Below, piece after piece: positions 47,733 through 58,569 of a DNA stretch of 64,000 nt. Position 1 is the first letter of the stretch, and each line of letters begins with the position of its first letter. Both the position numbers and the translations under genes were made by a program. The notes under the pieces are model-generated. The model had not been told where the DNA came from, ran no database searches, and saw only the letters and a list, made by a program, of their open reading frames with translations. Source of the DNA: Panopea generosa (taxonomy: Eukaryota; Mollusca; Bivalvia; Adapedonta; Hiatellidae); the NCBI GenBank assembly GCA_029582155.1, contig CM055901.1, positions 1,814,001-1,878,000 on the forward strand. The letters run 5' to 3'.

Positions 47733-47744
47733 TGATATTTTCGT
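47733..47744. repeat. Target-site duplication, right copy
   Basis: TGATATTTTCGT, identical to 47424-47435. Confidence 0.85.
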
Positions 47745-47749
47745 ATAGA

Positions 47750-48200
47750 TAGCTCTATTCAATACCTCCACAATGGTATATACATGTGTCTTGTATCTGC
47801 TGAAACACGGGATTCCAGATATAGTCATAACCAATATATAGGCAGTATTTGACAACTGTTGTAAACATAGTTGGAAAACGAGTAGCATCATTTCGTTCTG
47901 AGAAAAATCATGAAAATTAGGAAAATTACTGTAAGGTCAGTGCCCCACTTGTTGACTGGCGACCAAACTAATGCACGTGTTAAAACTGCCAAAAACGTCT
48001 TAAAGTGTCCCCTGAATATAATTAAAAGAATTTGCAAATGGTGTCACTTGTGACAAAACTTGCGTATACTATTTCGAACTAGTGCGAAAGGTTAGAAACA
48101 GCATGCGGGCCACCAAACAAATCATTTCCAAACGGATCTTGAGTGTAAAGAGGTTTCAATAGAGACAGGTTGTTTTCAGAGGTATATGCCGCAAAGATAT
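47750..48200. other. Non-coding stretch
   Basis: No gene or repeat recognised. Confidence 0.4.
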
Positions 48201-48201
48201 C

Positions 48202-48275
48202 AGTAGTATAGAGAAGGGGAAAACTAGCGCAGACATTCCGATGCCGACGCTAGCTTGCCCCTTCTCCATACTACT
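48202..48275. repeat. 74-bp imperfect hairpin
   Basis: Arms of 28 nt (48202-48229 and 48248-48275) are inverse complements with about three mismatches, built around TAGTATAGAGAAGGGG and CCCCTTCTCCATACTA. The loop is about 18 nt. The arms are unusually GC-rich for this region. Confidence 0.85.
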
Positions 48276-48279
48276 CTCT

Positions 48280-48660
48280 TCCTGCTACCATCATCAAACA
48301 GCTAAATCCTTAGATAGAATGCTCACACTTAATTTTTACCAGAAATACTATTTCTTAGAATACATCGTTTATCATTATAAAGAGACAAATTGATTTTATC
48401 TATTTTGTTTCAATTGTTCGATCTTGTTTTTATCATTCTCGGTCTTTTTTTTCTTTTTATCGGAGCCTGATATGTCACCATTTAAGCTTCTAACAATTTT
48501 AGCGACTGCTTTATGTTCTTTTTCCCACTGACCTGGTGTTTTCATTAATTCATTTAATAGTACGACAACATCATATTCATTAAATAGATCTTTAAAATCG
48601 AGATTTAAACAGCAATATTGTTTCCCTTTGTGGTTGAATAAAATTGAGAATTTCTAAATC
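48280..48660. other. Non-coding stretch
   Basis: T-rich DNA with nothing recognisable. Confidence 0.4.
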
Positions 48661-48663
48661 AAC

Positions 48664-48871
48664 GCCATTTTCAAATGGTTCAGGTTATATATGACATGTC
48701 CAGTGTTTAATTGGTGGAGGAATACCTAAGAATGAATCTGAGTAGAACCACCGTCCTACATCAAGTTACTGGCATACAATCTCACAAACAGTTTTTGAAG
48801 CTATCGGGACTTTTGGAGCAGGTGGTGAGAGGTAAGTGGTCTTGAGGTGACGCTTCAAGCCGTTCGGTCAC
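48664..48871 (-). mobile_element. tRNA-derived SINE, family D, minus copy
   Basis: GACATGTCCAGTGTTTAAT, AATGAATCTGAGTAGAACCA and CTTGAGGTGACGCTTCAAGC match family D. The tRNA-like head is degraded (ACCGAACGGCTTGAAGCG). Confidence 0.78.
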
Positions 48872-48879
48872 TTAAGACC

Positions 48880-49350
48880 CTTAAAGTTTTATTTATTACA
48901 TGCAGGTCAAACTATCATTATGCTTCCAAACACATTGCAACCTTATTTTACAGTCATATTAATTTTCTACTTGTTTTAAGTTAAGGCATGACACCACTTT
49001 TCGGAACAATAAGCACATATAAGCGGTGATGAATAACCATTGTTTGTTCTTATTCAAAAATGCATTTTCCTTATCGTTATTCTCATTTCCGATTGACATT
49101 ATCGATGTTTTTGGAATATCATTTGAAAGCATTTTCAAATTGGAACTGCTTCGAATTTTGGGTATAAATACAATTTCTGAAATCTTATTTAACTTTGTCA
49201 AAAGTATACACCCTGAACAAAACAAATCACTTTTCTAATGATAGTTGTGCTCTGCAGAGATGTCAACAAACAATGAAATGCTAATTGCATTTCTTTGAAT
49301 GTGTTCTTTTTCTACGAATACAAGCCAATAAAAATGTTTCATTCACTTTT
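48880..49350. other. Non-coding stretch
   Basis: Two mirror-image frames (48959-49225 minus, 49026-49238 plus) are open, but neither shows a domain. Confidence 0.4.
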
Positions 49351-49356
49351 GAAATA

Positions 49357-49640
49357 GAGCGCAGTGGTTGTCCAAGTCTAGGGTAAAACGTCCACCTCGC
49401 ATGCGGAAGGTCGCGGATTCGTTCCCCGAACTGGTCATACCAAGGACTTGAAAATGGTACTAGTTGTTTTCCCGCATAGCGCTCAGATTAAGAGGCTTGT
49501 TCGACCCGGTGTGACTTGTTGTGGTATCATACACTGTGTCTGCGGCATGATACTCCGGTTTGGCAGCCTCAAAGTACTGTCTCAAGTAGTAGACACCCTG
49601 TCGCGTTATGTTGAAAGCGGTGCTAATAATAAAAAAAAAC
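49357..49640 (+). mobile_element. tRNA-derived SINE, family A, internally deleted
   Basis: The head keeps CCACCTCGCATGCGGAAGGTC. The body keeps AAAATGGTACTAGTTG, GTCTGCGGCATGATACTCCG and GTACTGTCTCAAGTAGTAGA. Deletions shorten the middle and the 3' end, which closes with an A-rich tail. A 115-codon frame across it is an artefact. Confidence 0.85.
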
Positions 49641-49984
49641 GAAGTGACAATGTTGCTATCAAAACCGAGGCTTTGTCGGGGTCTTTATGGAATAGGAAAT
49701 GCATAGGGATGGAATTTCATTTTCTTGTTAGCTACTTAGTGTTATATATTTGCTTTCTCATGATATTTGTTGACATATCGTCTGGGAAACCGTGACGCCA
49801 TGCATTTTTACCAGCTCGCGAAGTTACCGAGTGCGACGAGAGTTTGACTAAAGTCTGGTATCGGGGTTATTATATTTCTTTATAGAAGTCATTAATCTTC
49901 TTCGTGCCTTCGAAAATATATTACGTCTTGAAAAAGTCGTAAACACACATTAAAATGGAAGGGAAGCGAGAATATAAGAATCTT

Positions 49985-50065
49985 ACATGGGTTGGAGGTT
50001 GGAGTAGAAAATTCCGTCCCGAGGGATGACTGTCTTTATAGGGAACGAGGCTCTGCTGCGAAAAC
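49985..50065 (+). repeat. Dispersed repeat H, copy 1
   Basis: GAAAATTCCGTCCCGAGGGA and GGGAACGAGGCTCTGC recur inverted at 58485-58565. Confidence 0.65.
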
Positions 50066-50069
50066 AAAA

Positions 50070-51385
50070 ATCCCAAGGGAAGGAATTTTGTATATGAACC
50101 GAAAAAGCCATGAATGATTCGTTTACTTGCATACCGAGCACATTGAATATTCATTTTTTGTGATGAATATCTTTTATTCCATGTAAGACATAATACAATG
50201 TTATACAAAAGCTGTTCATGTATCAATACAAGCTATATATATTTTTTTAACACATTACATGATACATTTAGATAACATAACATGCAACCAATGTCTTACA
50301 AGTAATATTTGAAGGGTGAATATAAAAAGAAAATAAAGAGTAGAGAAAGAGCAAAGATAAGACAAGTATAAATTTACAGTTGAGAAGATGAAAAGCTGTA
50401 AGCAGTATAGTTTTCCTTATTATACTTTACATGTTTCCCAATTTATTTTCATGTGACATAAGTTTGTTTTTGTTTATTGCAATAAGTTTTTCTTTTTGCT
50501 TGATTTTTTGTAGATATGGTATGAATGCTTCAATAATGGGAACTGTCTTCGTGTATTTATTGTTAAATATGAAATATTTAGCAAGTGATATTATACAGTT
50601 AAGTAAATCAACTGATGAACTTAATTTATCATTATAGATTTTACAACGATAGCTTTTATGACGTTTGAATATATGATTTAAGTCATATATTTCATACGTT
50701 ACGTCATTTAGATTGTTTCAACGTCACAGCACGAGAATTTTATCTCGGCTATAAGTTAAGATAGAAATATCTTACCCTGGTAAAAATGCAGATTGCCTTA
50801 TCCGATATGCAAGAAAGAAATATCTCACATAAGCAAAATACAATGTCTAACCGCCTACCTAGAAGTCCGCTGGTAATGTTACCAAATTTCAAAATATGTG
50901 AACGCTTCGCAAGAGTATTTGTTTTGTTATATATTTTGTTAACTTGAAGCATATTCCGGTTAACTAATCTGTTAGTGTCGTATCAAAACTTTGGATCAAA
51001 ATCTGGACATCAAAATTATTTTGCTATAGTAATGTAAATAATCATTAAAACGTTATTACTTTTAGAAAAGAAATATTTTGCAGAAAACAGTTTTGGATTT
51101 AATTTTGCAGATTTTTTAATCTCATCATAATGTCTCCAAACCTAGTGAATATTTTAAAAAGAACAAATCGGGATTGATTACAACTGGTAAAAAACTGATA
51201 TATCTTTTCGGTATACTTACTCATTGAGCCCTTATTTTTATAAGGATACTTTAGTCTGTAGAAAGAACCCAGCTTTCCCGATTGGGTCCGTTCAACAGCA
51301 ATTGTTACAAGCACGCTGATTGGTCAGTTGCTTCAAGGAAAGTTTGAATGACGTCATAATTTAGTAAGCGTTCAATTGCTATGAA
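50070..51385. other. Non-coding stretch
   Basis: No supported gene. Frames at 50431-50637 and 50749-50952 lack recognisable features. Confidence 0.4.
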
Positions 51386-51389
51386 TTGC

Positions 51390-51640
51390 GGGACAGGCAT
51401 AGAATTCCTTGCTGTTTCAATAGGTTGTTAACAGACCTAGTTCGGGAGATATCAGGGCCATGGAAAGACTAGGATAACTTGAACATATATTGAAAAGTGA
51501 ATTCCTAACTCGGGATACGAGCTAAGGTTAGACTAAAATTGAAACGTATGTTTTGACGTAGAAAATGAGTACCGACATTTAATTTTGGTCCGTCGTATTG
51601 ATTGCATAGTCGATGTTGAATAAAGTTTATCTTAGAACGA
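51390..51640 (+). repeat. Dispersed repeat I, copy 1
   Basis: Blocks ATATTGAAAAG, a GGTTAGACTAAAA-like block, AAAATTGAAACGTAT and AGTTTATCTTAGAACGA have weak ordered counterparts at about 61008-61160. Confidence 0.45.
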
Positions 51641-51644
51641 ATCT

Positions 51645-52280
51645 GATTGGCGAAACGAAAAATGCTTGAAATCAACAGAAATAACGGAAAACATTAAACA
51701 ATAGCCTTTCAAATAGCCCAATATTTTGAAATTCGGTTACGATCCCAGCAAAGTTCAGGGTAGCTGGTTTTACTTATGTAAGATGTTTTATTCTTGCCTT
51801 ACTAACACTCGCCTTATGCTGATGTGGGATATTATAATCCGTGTCGGTCTGTTCTAAGTTATTGAAATATTTATGTACGACGAAATCTATCTTACGAAAC
51901 GTCTCTTTCCATTTATTTACGCAGTTTTAAGTAGTAATATATTTTCAAAAGCACGAAACCTACTATATAGAAATATAATCTTCCCTATACCAGACTTGAC
52001 TTGGGGATCAATTATACTTTTTCTCACTCTGTGGTCGAGATGGAACTATCGCACTCTTACTTTTCACGCGATGGTACAAATGTATGGCGTCACGCAATTT
52101 CAAGTAAACGGAAAATCAACAAATTACTTTAGATAAAAACAACATAATTCTGAATAGTTAATATGATAATGAAGTTCCACCCTTCTTTTGAATTTCAATT
52201 TACAATTGTTTTGTCATTCATAGAGGTATATATCGAAATTAAAAAACAGAAACTTATATTTTATTGTTTGGTGACTTCTT
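51645..52280. other. Non-coding stretch with one weak ORF
   Basis: An ATG-initiated 87-codon plus frame (51873-52136) contains a hydrophobic stretch (LTWGSIILFLTLW), but no family is recognised and no splice or promoter signal supports it. Confidence 0.3.
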
Positions 52281-52288
52281 TCGTTAGA

Positions 52289-52440
52289 AGCACGTGGTTC
52301 AGTGGTATAGCACCGAATCCATGACAGGAGGATCGTGGGTTTGATCCTCCGCCACGGCCATGTGTGGTGTCCTACAGCAATACGATTTTTCTCGCATATG
52401 CTTAGTACTAATTCTACCTAGGATGACTTCGGGCATGATT
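52289..52440 (+). mobile_element. tRNA-like module, probable SINE head
   Basis: An A-box-like TGGTTCAGTGGTATAGCACC and a B-box-like GTGGGTTTGATCCTCC lie at tRNA spacing, ending CGCCACGGCCA. The anticodon arm does not fold cleanly. A non-tRNA body follows, containing CTACAGCAATACG and GGATGACTTCGGGCATG. It is either a SINE or a tRNA pseudogene. Confidence 0.6.
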
Positions 52441-52904
52441 TGTTTAAGTTGTACGAAATTATTTCACAATCGAATTAAAATAAATGAGTTTAAACTATCA
52501 TTAGAAAAGTAAGGACTACCCAAATATTATGTTCCTTTTGGGTGTGCACTATTGATAAAATAAAAGTAGAATTCAAAAAATCACGTATTTATACCGAAAA
52601 TTCGAAGTATCACTTTTTTTTCCTACATTCACATTTTAAACACGAACTTACTTTTAAAATGTTCTAAATACATCAAAATGCAAATCAAATAACATTTATT
52701 CTTGATCTTGATCAATATTTTATATACATATATTGTTGGGAAGGACCTTAATTAATGTTGTTAGAACTTGCGGCCCAGCTCTTTTGCTAATTTGTAATAA
52801 ATAAAGCAACAATATATGTTTAAACTAAAAATGACGTAAGCTTAATCGTAATTGTGTGAACAGCTTTCATACCTAAGGATGAATAAAAGTTTCGACTTCC
52901 ATGG

Positions 52905-53880
52905 TCTTCATTGACCTGGGGCCTTGAGGGCGGGCCAAACTGTAAAATTCGAAGAAAAAAAAAATCTTCTTCTTAGTATTGGAAGCACGGGGAAACAAAT
53001 GGTGACCATTATTATAGACGCATATCGGTCCTTTTTAATTTACATGTCCCTGGGTCTCAGGGTTTTGCCCTGGCCCCAAGGGGTTGGAACCTAAAAAGGA
53101 TATTTAAGGAAGCACTCATTAACAAACGGTGAGCAGGATTACCGACGCCTATGGGTCCTTTATAAATTTGTGAATTACATGTCCTGGGCCTCACGGTTTT
53201 GCGCTTTGTACTAAATATTTATTTGATAAAATGACTTAAAACGTAATTTCTTATGACTAATTAGAATTATATGAATGAGTTAGTGTGATTTGTTGTTATT
53301 TACACAAAAGTTAATACCTAAATGTATTCTTATTTCATGGTCCCAACCCATGAGGTATAAGAGGCGTGGCCAAATCAGTAAAATTCAAACTTAACTTTAT
53401 ATCTTTATCTTATTATAAGAAGAACCGGAAAACGGTTGGTGAGCATGATTATTGAAATGAATTGGTCCTTTTTAATAATCGTTAAATTAATGTCCTTAGG
53501 TCTCATGGTTTGGCCCTGGGGTTGGACCTACTTTACTAAGTATATAAGAGAAAATGACAAAAACTGGATAAAAATATACTAATCTTAATGGTTTCTGATG
53601 TGATCTGTTGTTGCTGACATGACGTTTATGTTTTAGTGAGTGCTCCCAACTTACTGTATAACCTCGTCACTATGTTACATTTGGCATGGGCCAAAACAGT
53701 TAGATTAAAGGGAACTTAAAATATTCTTATTTTAGGAAGTATTGGAAAATAAATTGTACGCATAATTAATGAGGCCTATGATTCAATATTAAAAACTGTG
53801 AATTCCTTGCCCCTAGATCTCATGGTTTGACCTTGGATGGATACTTCTTTACTAAATCAATATAAGAGAAAGTATGTGAT
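52905..53880 (+). repeat. Old tandem array, four units of about 300 bp
   Basis: Each unit has, in order, GGTGA-CAT-ATTA, a GG-CCTTTTTAAT block, CATGTCC-TGGGTCTCA-GGTTTTG and CCCTGG. Equivalent points lie near 53001, 53129, 53429 and 53757, so the first unit is shortened. Units 2-4 also share a TGTGATTTGTTGTT-like block. Confidence 0.75.
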
Positions 53881-53899
53881 TTTTTGATGCAGATATGAC

Positions 53900-55135
53900 A
53901 TTAAATTCCATGTTTGATTTTGTTCCGCGTCCCGAAGGACAAAGTCTCCGAAATATATTCATATAGATTTATGCCAACACGCATAATCAGGTGACCGTTA
54001 AAACCACGATATGCATCTTGTTTACCATGCAACAACCATATTCAATCACTTGCAGCAATACACGTGGCCTTACTTGTGACTGGTGTATTATAGGATATTT
54101 TTTTTCTGTTTACTATGCATTTGTAAAGAATGTCTAATCACGCACAAATCAAATAAAGTACGAAACTTCCTTACATAAAAATGCATACAAACCAGAAAAA
54201 AATGAATTTAATCATTATAATTCCAATCACCGACATCAAATTCTCTAGATCTAATATCCAATAATATCGTAACGGCTACTATTTCAATTATCGGATAAAC
54301 TCTGTATCATTAGTTGGTTAATTGTAAAATGACGAAACATTTTGAGGTAAAAAAAAACAAACCCGCTTTTATCTCTCGATTTAGACAAATAAAAAATCAA
54401 TAACTCAAGGAAATACCCACACAATGTGGACGCTGACGTCATTGTTTAGTTTTTGTCTTCACGATTGTTTATAAAAATGTGTCAATATTTACGAAGGTCA
54501 TATAAATCCACGTTGGTTGATGGAGAATCAGAACTTTTTAAAACGTTTTAAACGACTTTTACGTGCAAGGTATGTGTATTTACATTGTCTCACGATCGTT
54601 TGCTTCTGAACTTCAACTACATGTACATGTTTTTATTTCAATTTTCCTGTTAATTAAATTGGTCTGTGGACATTTTTATCAACGGCTAGCATTCACGTTC
54701 GGTAAACATTGTGTTCAATTGTACAACAAACATCTCAAATCTTGACATTTTGTGACCTTATTCATTGTTTCTGGTCTGATTGTGGCGCCCAGTCAAAATC
54801 GCTGAACCCAAAAAATCAAGTTAAACAGCTAGTACTAGGGCTAACATTTGTTTTTGTTGTATTTTATTATTAAAATAAGCGTGGAACCGTTGTGAACGTC
54901 ATTTAAGCTCCTATATTATTAAACCGACAATCAAAATGTCGATGCTTCTTTGTTTACGCGAGAAACGTAAAAGTAGTCCGGCTCCAGGGTTTTATCGAAA
55001 AATAAAAGTCTTTAAAAATTGACGTTGTTCAATGAAAATGCTTTAAATACCAATATGATAATGAGATTGGAATTATATGGTTATGATGTGATTGGAAATA
55101 AGATAACAATAAGACTTGCTGGTTATAAATAAAAC
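53900..55135. other. Non-coding stretch
   Basis: No gene or repeat recognised. Confidence 0.45.
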
Positions 55136-55139
55136 AAAT

Positions 55140-55343
55140 CTTCCGTTGCCTAATGGTTTAGGACGCCATCGTTAGATCAAGGGCTATCCATTCACTGCTA
55201 AAGGCGAAAGCTCTAGTCCCGAGAAAAAGTGTTCAAGTTACTTGCGGAAGAACGATCATTCTACTTAAATTATTTCTGAAGTCTTCCTACACCAACAACT
55301 CTAGAATGCAATATATAACCTTAAATGTTCAGAAAATCGAGTT
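55140..55343 (+). mobile_element. tRNA-derived SINE, family D, plus copy
   Basis: The head is recognisable (TTGCCTAATGGTTTAGGACG, then GCTCTAGTCCCGAG). The body matches through CAAGTTACTTGCGGAAGAAC and TCTGAAGTCTTCCTACACCA and ends at AATGTTCAGAAAATCGA. Confidence 0.8.
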
Positions 55344-55402
55344 ACATCAATTTTAAATGTAATAAATATATCATACTAAAAAACTTAAAATTGATGTAAC
55401 TC
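55339..55402. repeat. Perfect 18-bp inverted repeat
   Basis: GAGTTACATCAATTTTAA (55339-55356) and TTAAAATTGATGTAACTC (55385-55402) are exact inverse complements with a 28-nt AT-rich loop. The left arm starts at the last bases of the SINE. Confidence 0.92.
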
Positions 55403-55409
55403 AAACTAA

Positions 55410-56320
55410 ATGTATATATTTAATACTGAAATGTTTTAAAATATTACGAGTATCACTTGAAATATCAACGGTCTCTTAACGTGAACGAAACGCTTATAGT
55501 CATCAGAAATAGAATTATAAAATATAAGGTGACAATTGCAAATGACAAACTGTGATCTTAGCATTCCAAAAGATATAAATAAAATAGGCATTTCCGTAAA
55601 TTGCGTACAGTAACAGAAATATTTTTCATATATTGATTGTTTACAAAAGCGACAAAGCCATTTTTCTCCAATGAATGTCATATAATACGATAAAATTCAG
55701 AGTAATAAATGCCATTTGAAGCAAAAAGTTTTATGATATGTTCACTTTAAATCGGAGAAAAAAGTTTGCTTATAATCGGAGATGACGTAATAGAATATGA
55801 TTAACTTGCACAACATGTACTGTAATACGTCTTTATATGGCAATAAAATATGTTTAAACTAAAATAGTTCCCTTCAATTTATGTCTGAATTAGTTTTATG
55901 GATGAGAAAAGCATAAATGATTTAAAGTCGTTACAGCCGAGACATTTGTCATAGAGCATAAAGAATGAGCAGTAAAAAGTAATCAGACTCATTTAATACA
56001 TCACAAATTATGTTGCACTGTTTGGCGAAAATCTGTTTTAGTCAAACCTAAGCGCAAAGCGCAAGGTAAGAAATCACTTTTTTAATATATTATTTTGACA
56101 GGTTTATATATATACATCTATATATGGCAGTAAGGGGTCAGTGAGTATATATATTAATGATATATTTGAAAAATATATTTTGGCAAATTTTAAAATTAAG
56201 GGTTATCATAATCAGTTCACTGTAATCATATACGATAACTCATATTCAAATATAATAACAAAACCTTCTTTATTCGACACAATGGCTCTCCGTAATTTGT
56301 TATATTTATTTAAACACCTG
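55410..56320. other. Non-coding stretch
   Basis: A 68-codon plus frame at 56141-56347 and an 81-codon minus frame at 55436-55681 have no recognisable domain. The plus frame runs into the MITE at 56325. Confidence 0.4.
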
Positions 56321-56324
56321 GCTC

Positions 56325-56513
56325 CTGTTTCACCAACATATACTTAAATACTTAAAAACTTAAATATAAGAAAAGCAGCCATATGATCATGATTTTAGAC
56401 TGGTTCCAGTAAAACTGCATATTGTGTCATTGATATTGATTATATAATAGATAAATAACCAGTCAAAACTTAGTTAAGTTTTTAAGTATTTAAGTTAAAT
56501 GTTGGTGAAACAG
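56325..56513. mobile_element. MITE-like element M3
   Basis: The left end CTGTTTCACCAACAT and the inner block ACTTAAATACTTAAAAACTT mirror AAGTTTTTAAGTATTTAAGT and ATGTTGGTGAAACAG at the right. It is 189 bp long, with inverted arms of about 45 bp and no coding capacity. It immediately precedes the LINE-like fragment. Confidence 0.85.
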
Positions 56514-56990
56514 AAGCCTGATGTACATTTTGAAGATGGTAATTTAATCATTCATTTATTAAGAGAGTTTAGGTTAAATACGATAACTTCGATTGACTCA
56601 CCTATTAAGAACATGTATATTGATCAATGTAATAATTGCTACGGTAGTTGCCGGGCAATCTTTCAAAACAAATCATATACAATCCTGAATGTTCAAACAG
56701 TTTTGTATCAATTTGAATGATCTTGCTGTTAATACTAATTATCTTCCTTTATTCAAAAGACGTTTATGCGATCATTTCATCTTAGACTGGAATGAATCCA
56801 TAAACATTTTGTTTAAATATGAGTATAACGTTAAGTTCGAACGTCAGCTTGATTTTGTCGAATGTATTGAAATTGAGATTGGAATTTATAACGGTGTTGG
56901 CATTCCAATAGACTGCAAATGGTGTAATGGAAATGCTGATGGATACGAATATCAATTTATTTTGAAATTGCTTATCATATATTAATATTT
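56514..56990 (+). pseudogene. LINE-like 3' fragment, copy 2
   Basis: Two overlapping frames give NMYIDQCNNCYGSC and NVQTVLYQF, then, after a frameshift near 56700, LPLFKRRLCDHFILDWNESI, KFERQLDFVE, IEIGIYNGVGIPI, CKWC and YEYQFIL. The order and spacing match the C-terminal domain of LINE ORF2 proteins, where a C-x2-C...H-x-C knuckle ends in E-Y-H-F-x-x-x-C-P. Here the His is Gln and the last Cys is missing. It shares blocks with 46685-47115. No reverse transcriptase domain is present upstream. Confidence 0.65.
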
Positions 56991-56999
56991 GTTATTATT

Positions 57000-57400
57000 A
57001 TCTAGATTATATACCAATACCTATATCAAATAAATGCACATCCATTGTGTCGGCCAGAAATCAAAGAAGGTAATTTTGGTTAAATTTGATATGCTATATA
57101 AACTAGAAATAATGACTATGTTAAATAAACTGTGTTGCCAAAGAACACTCTCTGCATATATACATATATTCGTTTATTAGAATCATATCATAGCATATAC
57201 ACTTATGAACATAATACTTAAAATACAATTTACACAGTTATAATATACTATGTCATTTCATAGCGAGTTGAAAGAGACATAGAAAACGCATCATAGTTTA
57301 ATGTTATCAATCAGTTTTTTTTTGTAAGTATGTCACTTACCGCTTCAGAGTTTTATAAAATGTATAAAATGTGTTATATATTAAACATCTGCAATGTCAA
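57000..57400. other. Non-coding stretch
   Basis: Nothing recognisable. Confidence 0.4.
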
Positions 57401-57415
57401 TTCTTATTCGTTTAA

Positions 57416-57740
57416 GACCGCGGCGTGGTCTTGTGGTAGAGCGTCTGTCTCGCATGCGGAAGGTCATGGGTTCAATCCCCGGCCGGGTCATACCAAAGAC
57501 TTAAAAATGGTACTAGAAGCTTCCTCGCTTGACGCTCAGCATTTATAGGAGAGTTCTAGGTCTGGTCGGCCCGGTGTCAGTATAATGTGACTGGGTGGGG
57601 TATCATACCATACGTCTGCGGCATGATACTCCAGTGTGACAGCGCTTAAAATACTGTCTCAAGTAGACACCGTCGCGATATGACTGAAAAATTGTTGAAA
57701 GCGACGCTAAACACCATACAACAACAACAGCAACAACAAC
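57416..57740 (+). mobile_element. tRNA-derived SINE, family A, near-intact
   Basis: A near-consensus copy with head GACCGCGGCGTGGTCTTGTG, B box GGGTTCAATCCCC, the complete body, and a (CAA)n tail at 57716-57740. A probable imperfect target duplication is CTTATTCGTTTAA before and CTTATTGGCTTAA after. Confidence 0.92.
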
Positions 57741-57754
57741 TTATTGGCTTAATA

Positions 57755-58480
57755 TATATATTTGATTGCTCTGTAATTTGAAACTATATATACAAACCTT
57801 TTCTGTCCTTTTACGCAAAATAATAAATCTGATTATCTTTGAATATTGAACAATTTCAAATAAACTAGCCTCAATATATTAAGTTATGCTATACATGCTT
57901 GGGTGAACCAAATGGCATCTCATTTGAAACCCCTTACAGTGAATCAGCTATTTTCTATTATATGTACCGATCGAATATTCACGATTCGTTAACAACATCC
58001 AGTATATCTAACGATGTCTTATACAAGTTGTACTTATTCTGAAAAGAAATCAGAAGCAGAACTAGGGACAGATCGATTGTTGATTAAGTTCCAATATCAT
58101 TGTTACTATTTTAGAGAACGGAAATTGCCACGAAACATGTATTTATATTAGTTTATCCTTGGGAATGGTGTTGCCTTTGTTTTTGTTATAGCTTTGCCAT
58201 TTAAATCTCCTGTAGTAAACAAATAAAATATTGGCATTCATAGTATAAGTTATAAACAACTACTCCGCTCTTTAAAACATTTCCTTGCATACCAAACAAG
58301 GAATTTCGCGTGTTTTTACCAGATACTGATTTTTCATCCTACACCCCTGCAGGTGCTTATCAGACCGTCCTCGCACTAAAAATTCATCGGTACGGTGGTA
58401 TCCTAGCGCTACTTAACTAAAGTGGAATTAAATCATTAAAAATTACACAGTTATGATTGTATATAACATTGTTTCTTCCA
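57755..58480. other. Non-coding stretch
   Basis: No gene seen. Confidence 0.4.
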
Positions 58481-58484
58481 TGGG

Positions 58485-58565
58485 GTTTTCAGTGCAGAGC
58501 CTCGTTACCGCCAAAACAGTTATTCCTCGCGACGGAATTTTCCATCGGCAACGAAACCCCCATAA
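58485..58565 (-). repeat. Dispersed repeat H, copy 2 (inverted)
   Basis: On the minus strand this reads GAAAATTCCGTCGCGAGGAA and GTAACGAGGCTCTGCA, matching 49985-50065. Confidence 0.65.
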
Positions 58566-58569
58566 AAGA

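Noticed and set aside
49448-49795. A 115-codon plus frame
   Set aside because: Its first half is SINE family A sequence and the remainder shows no domain.
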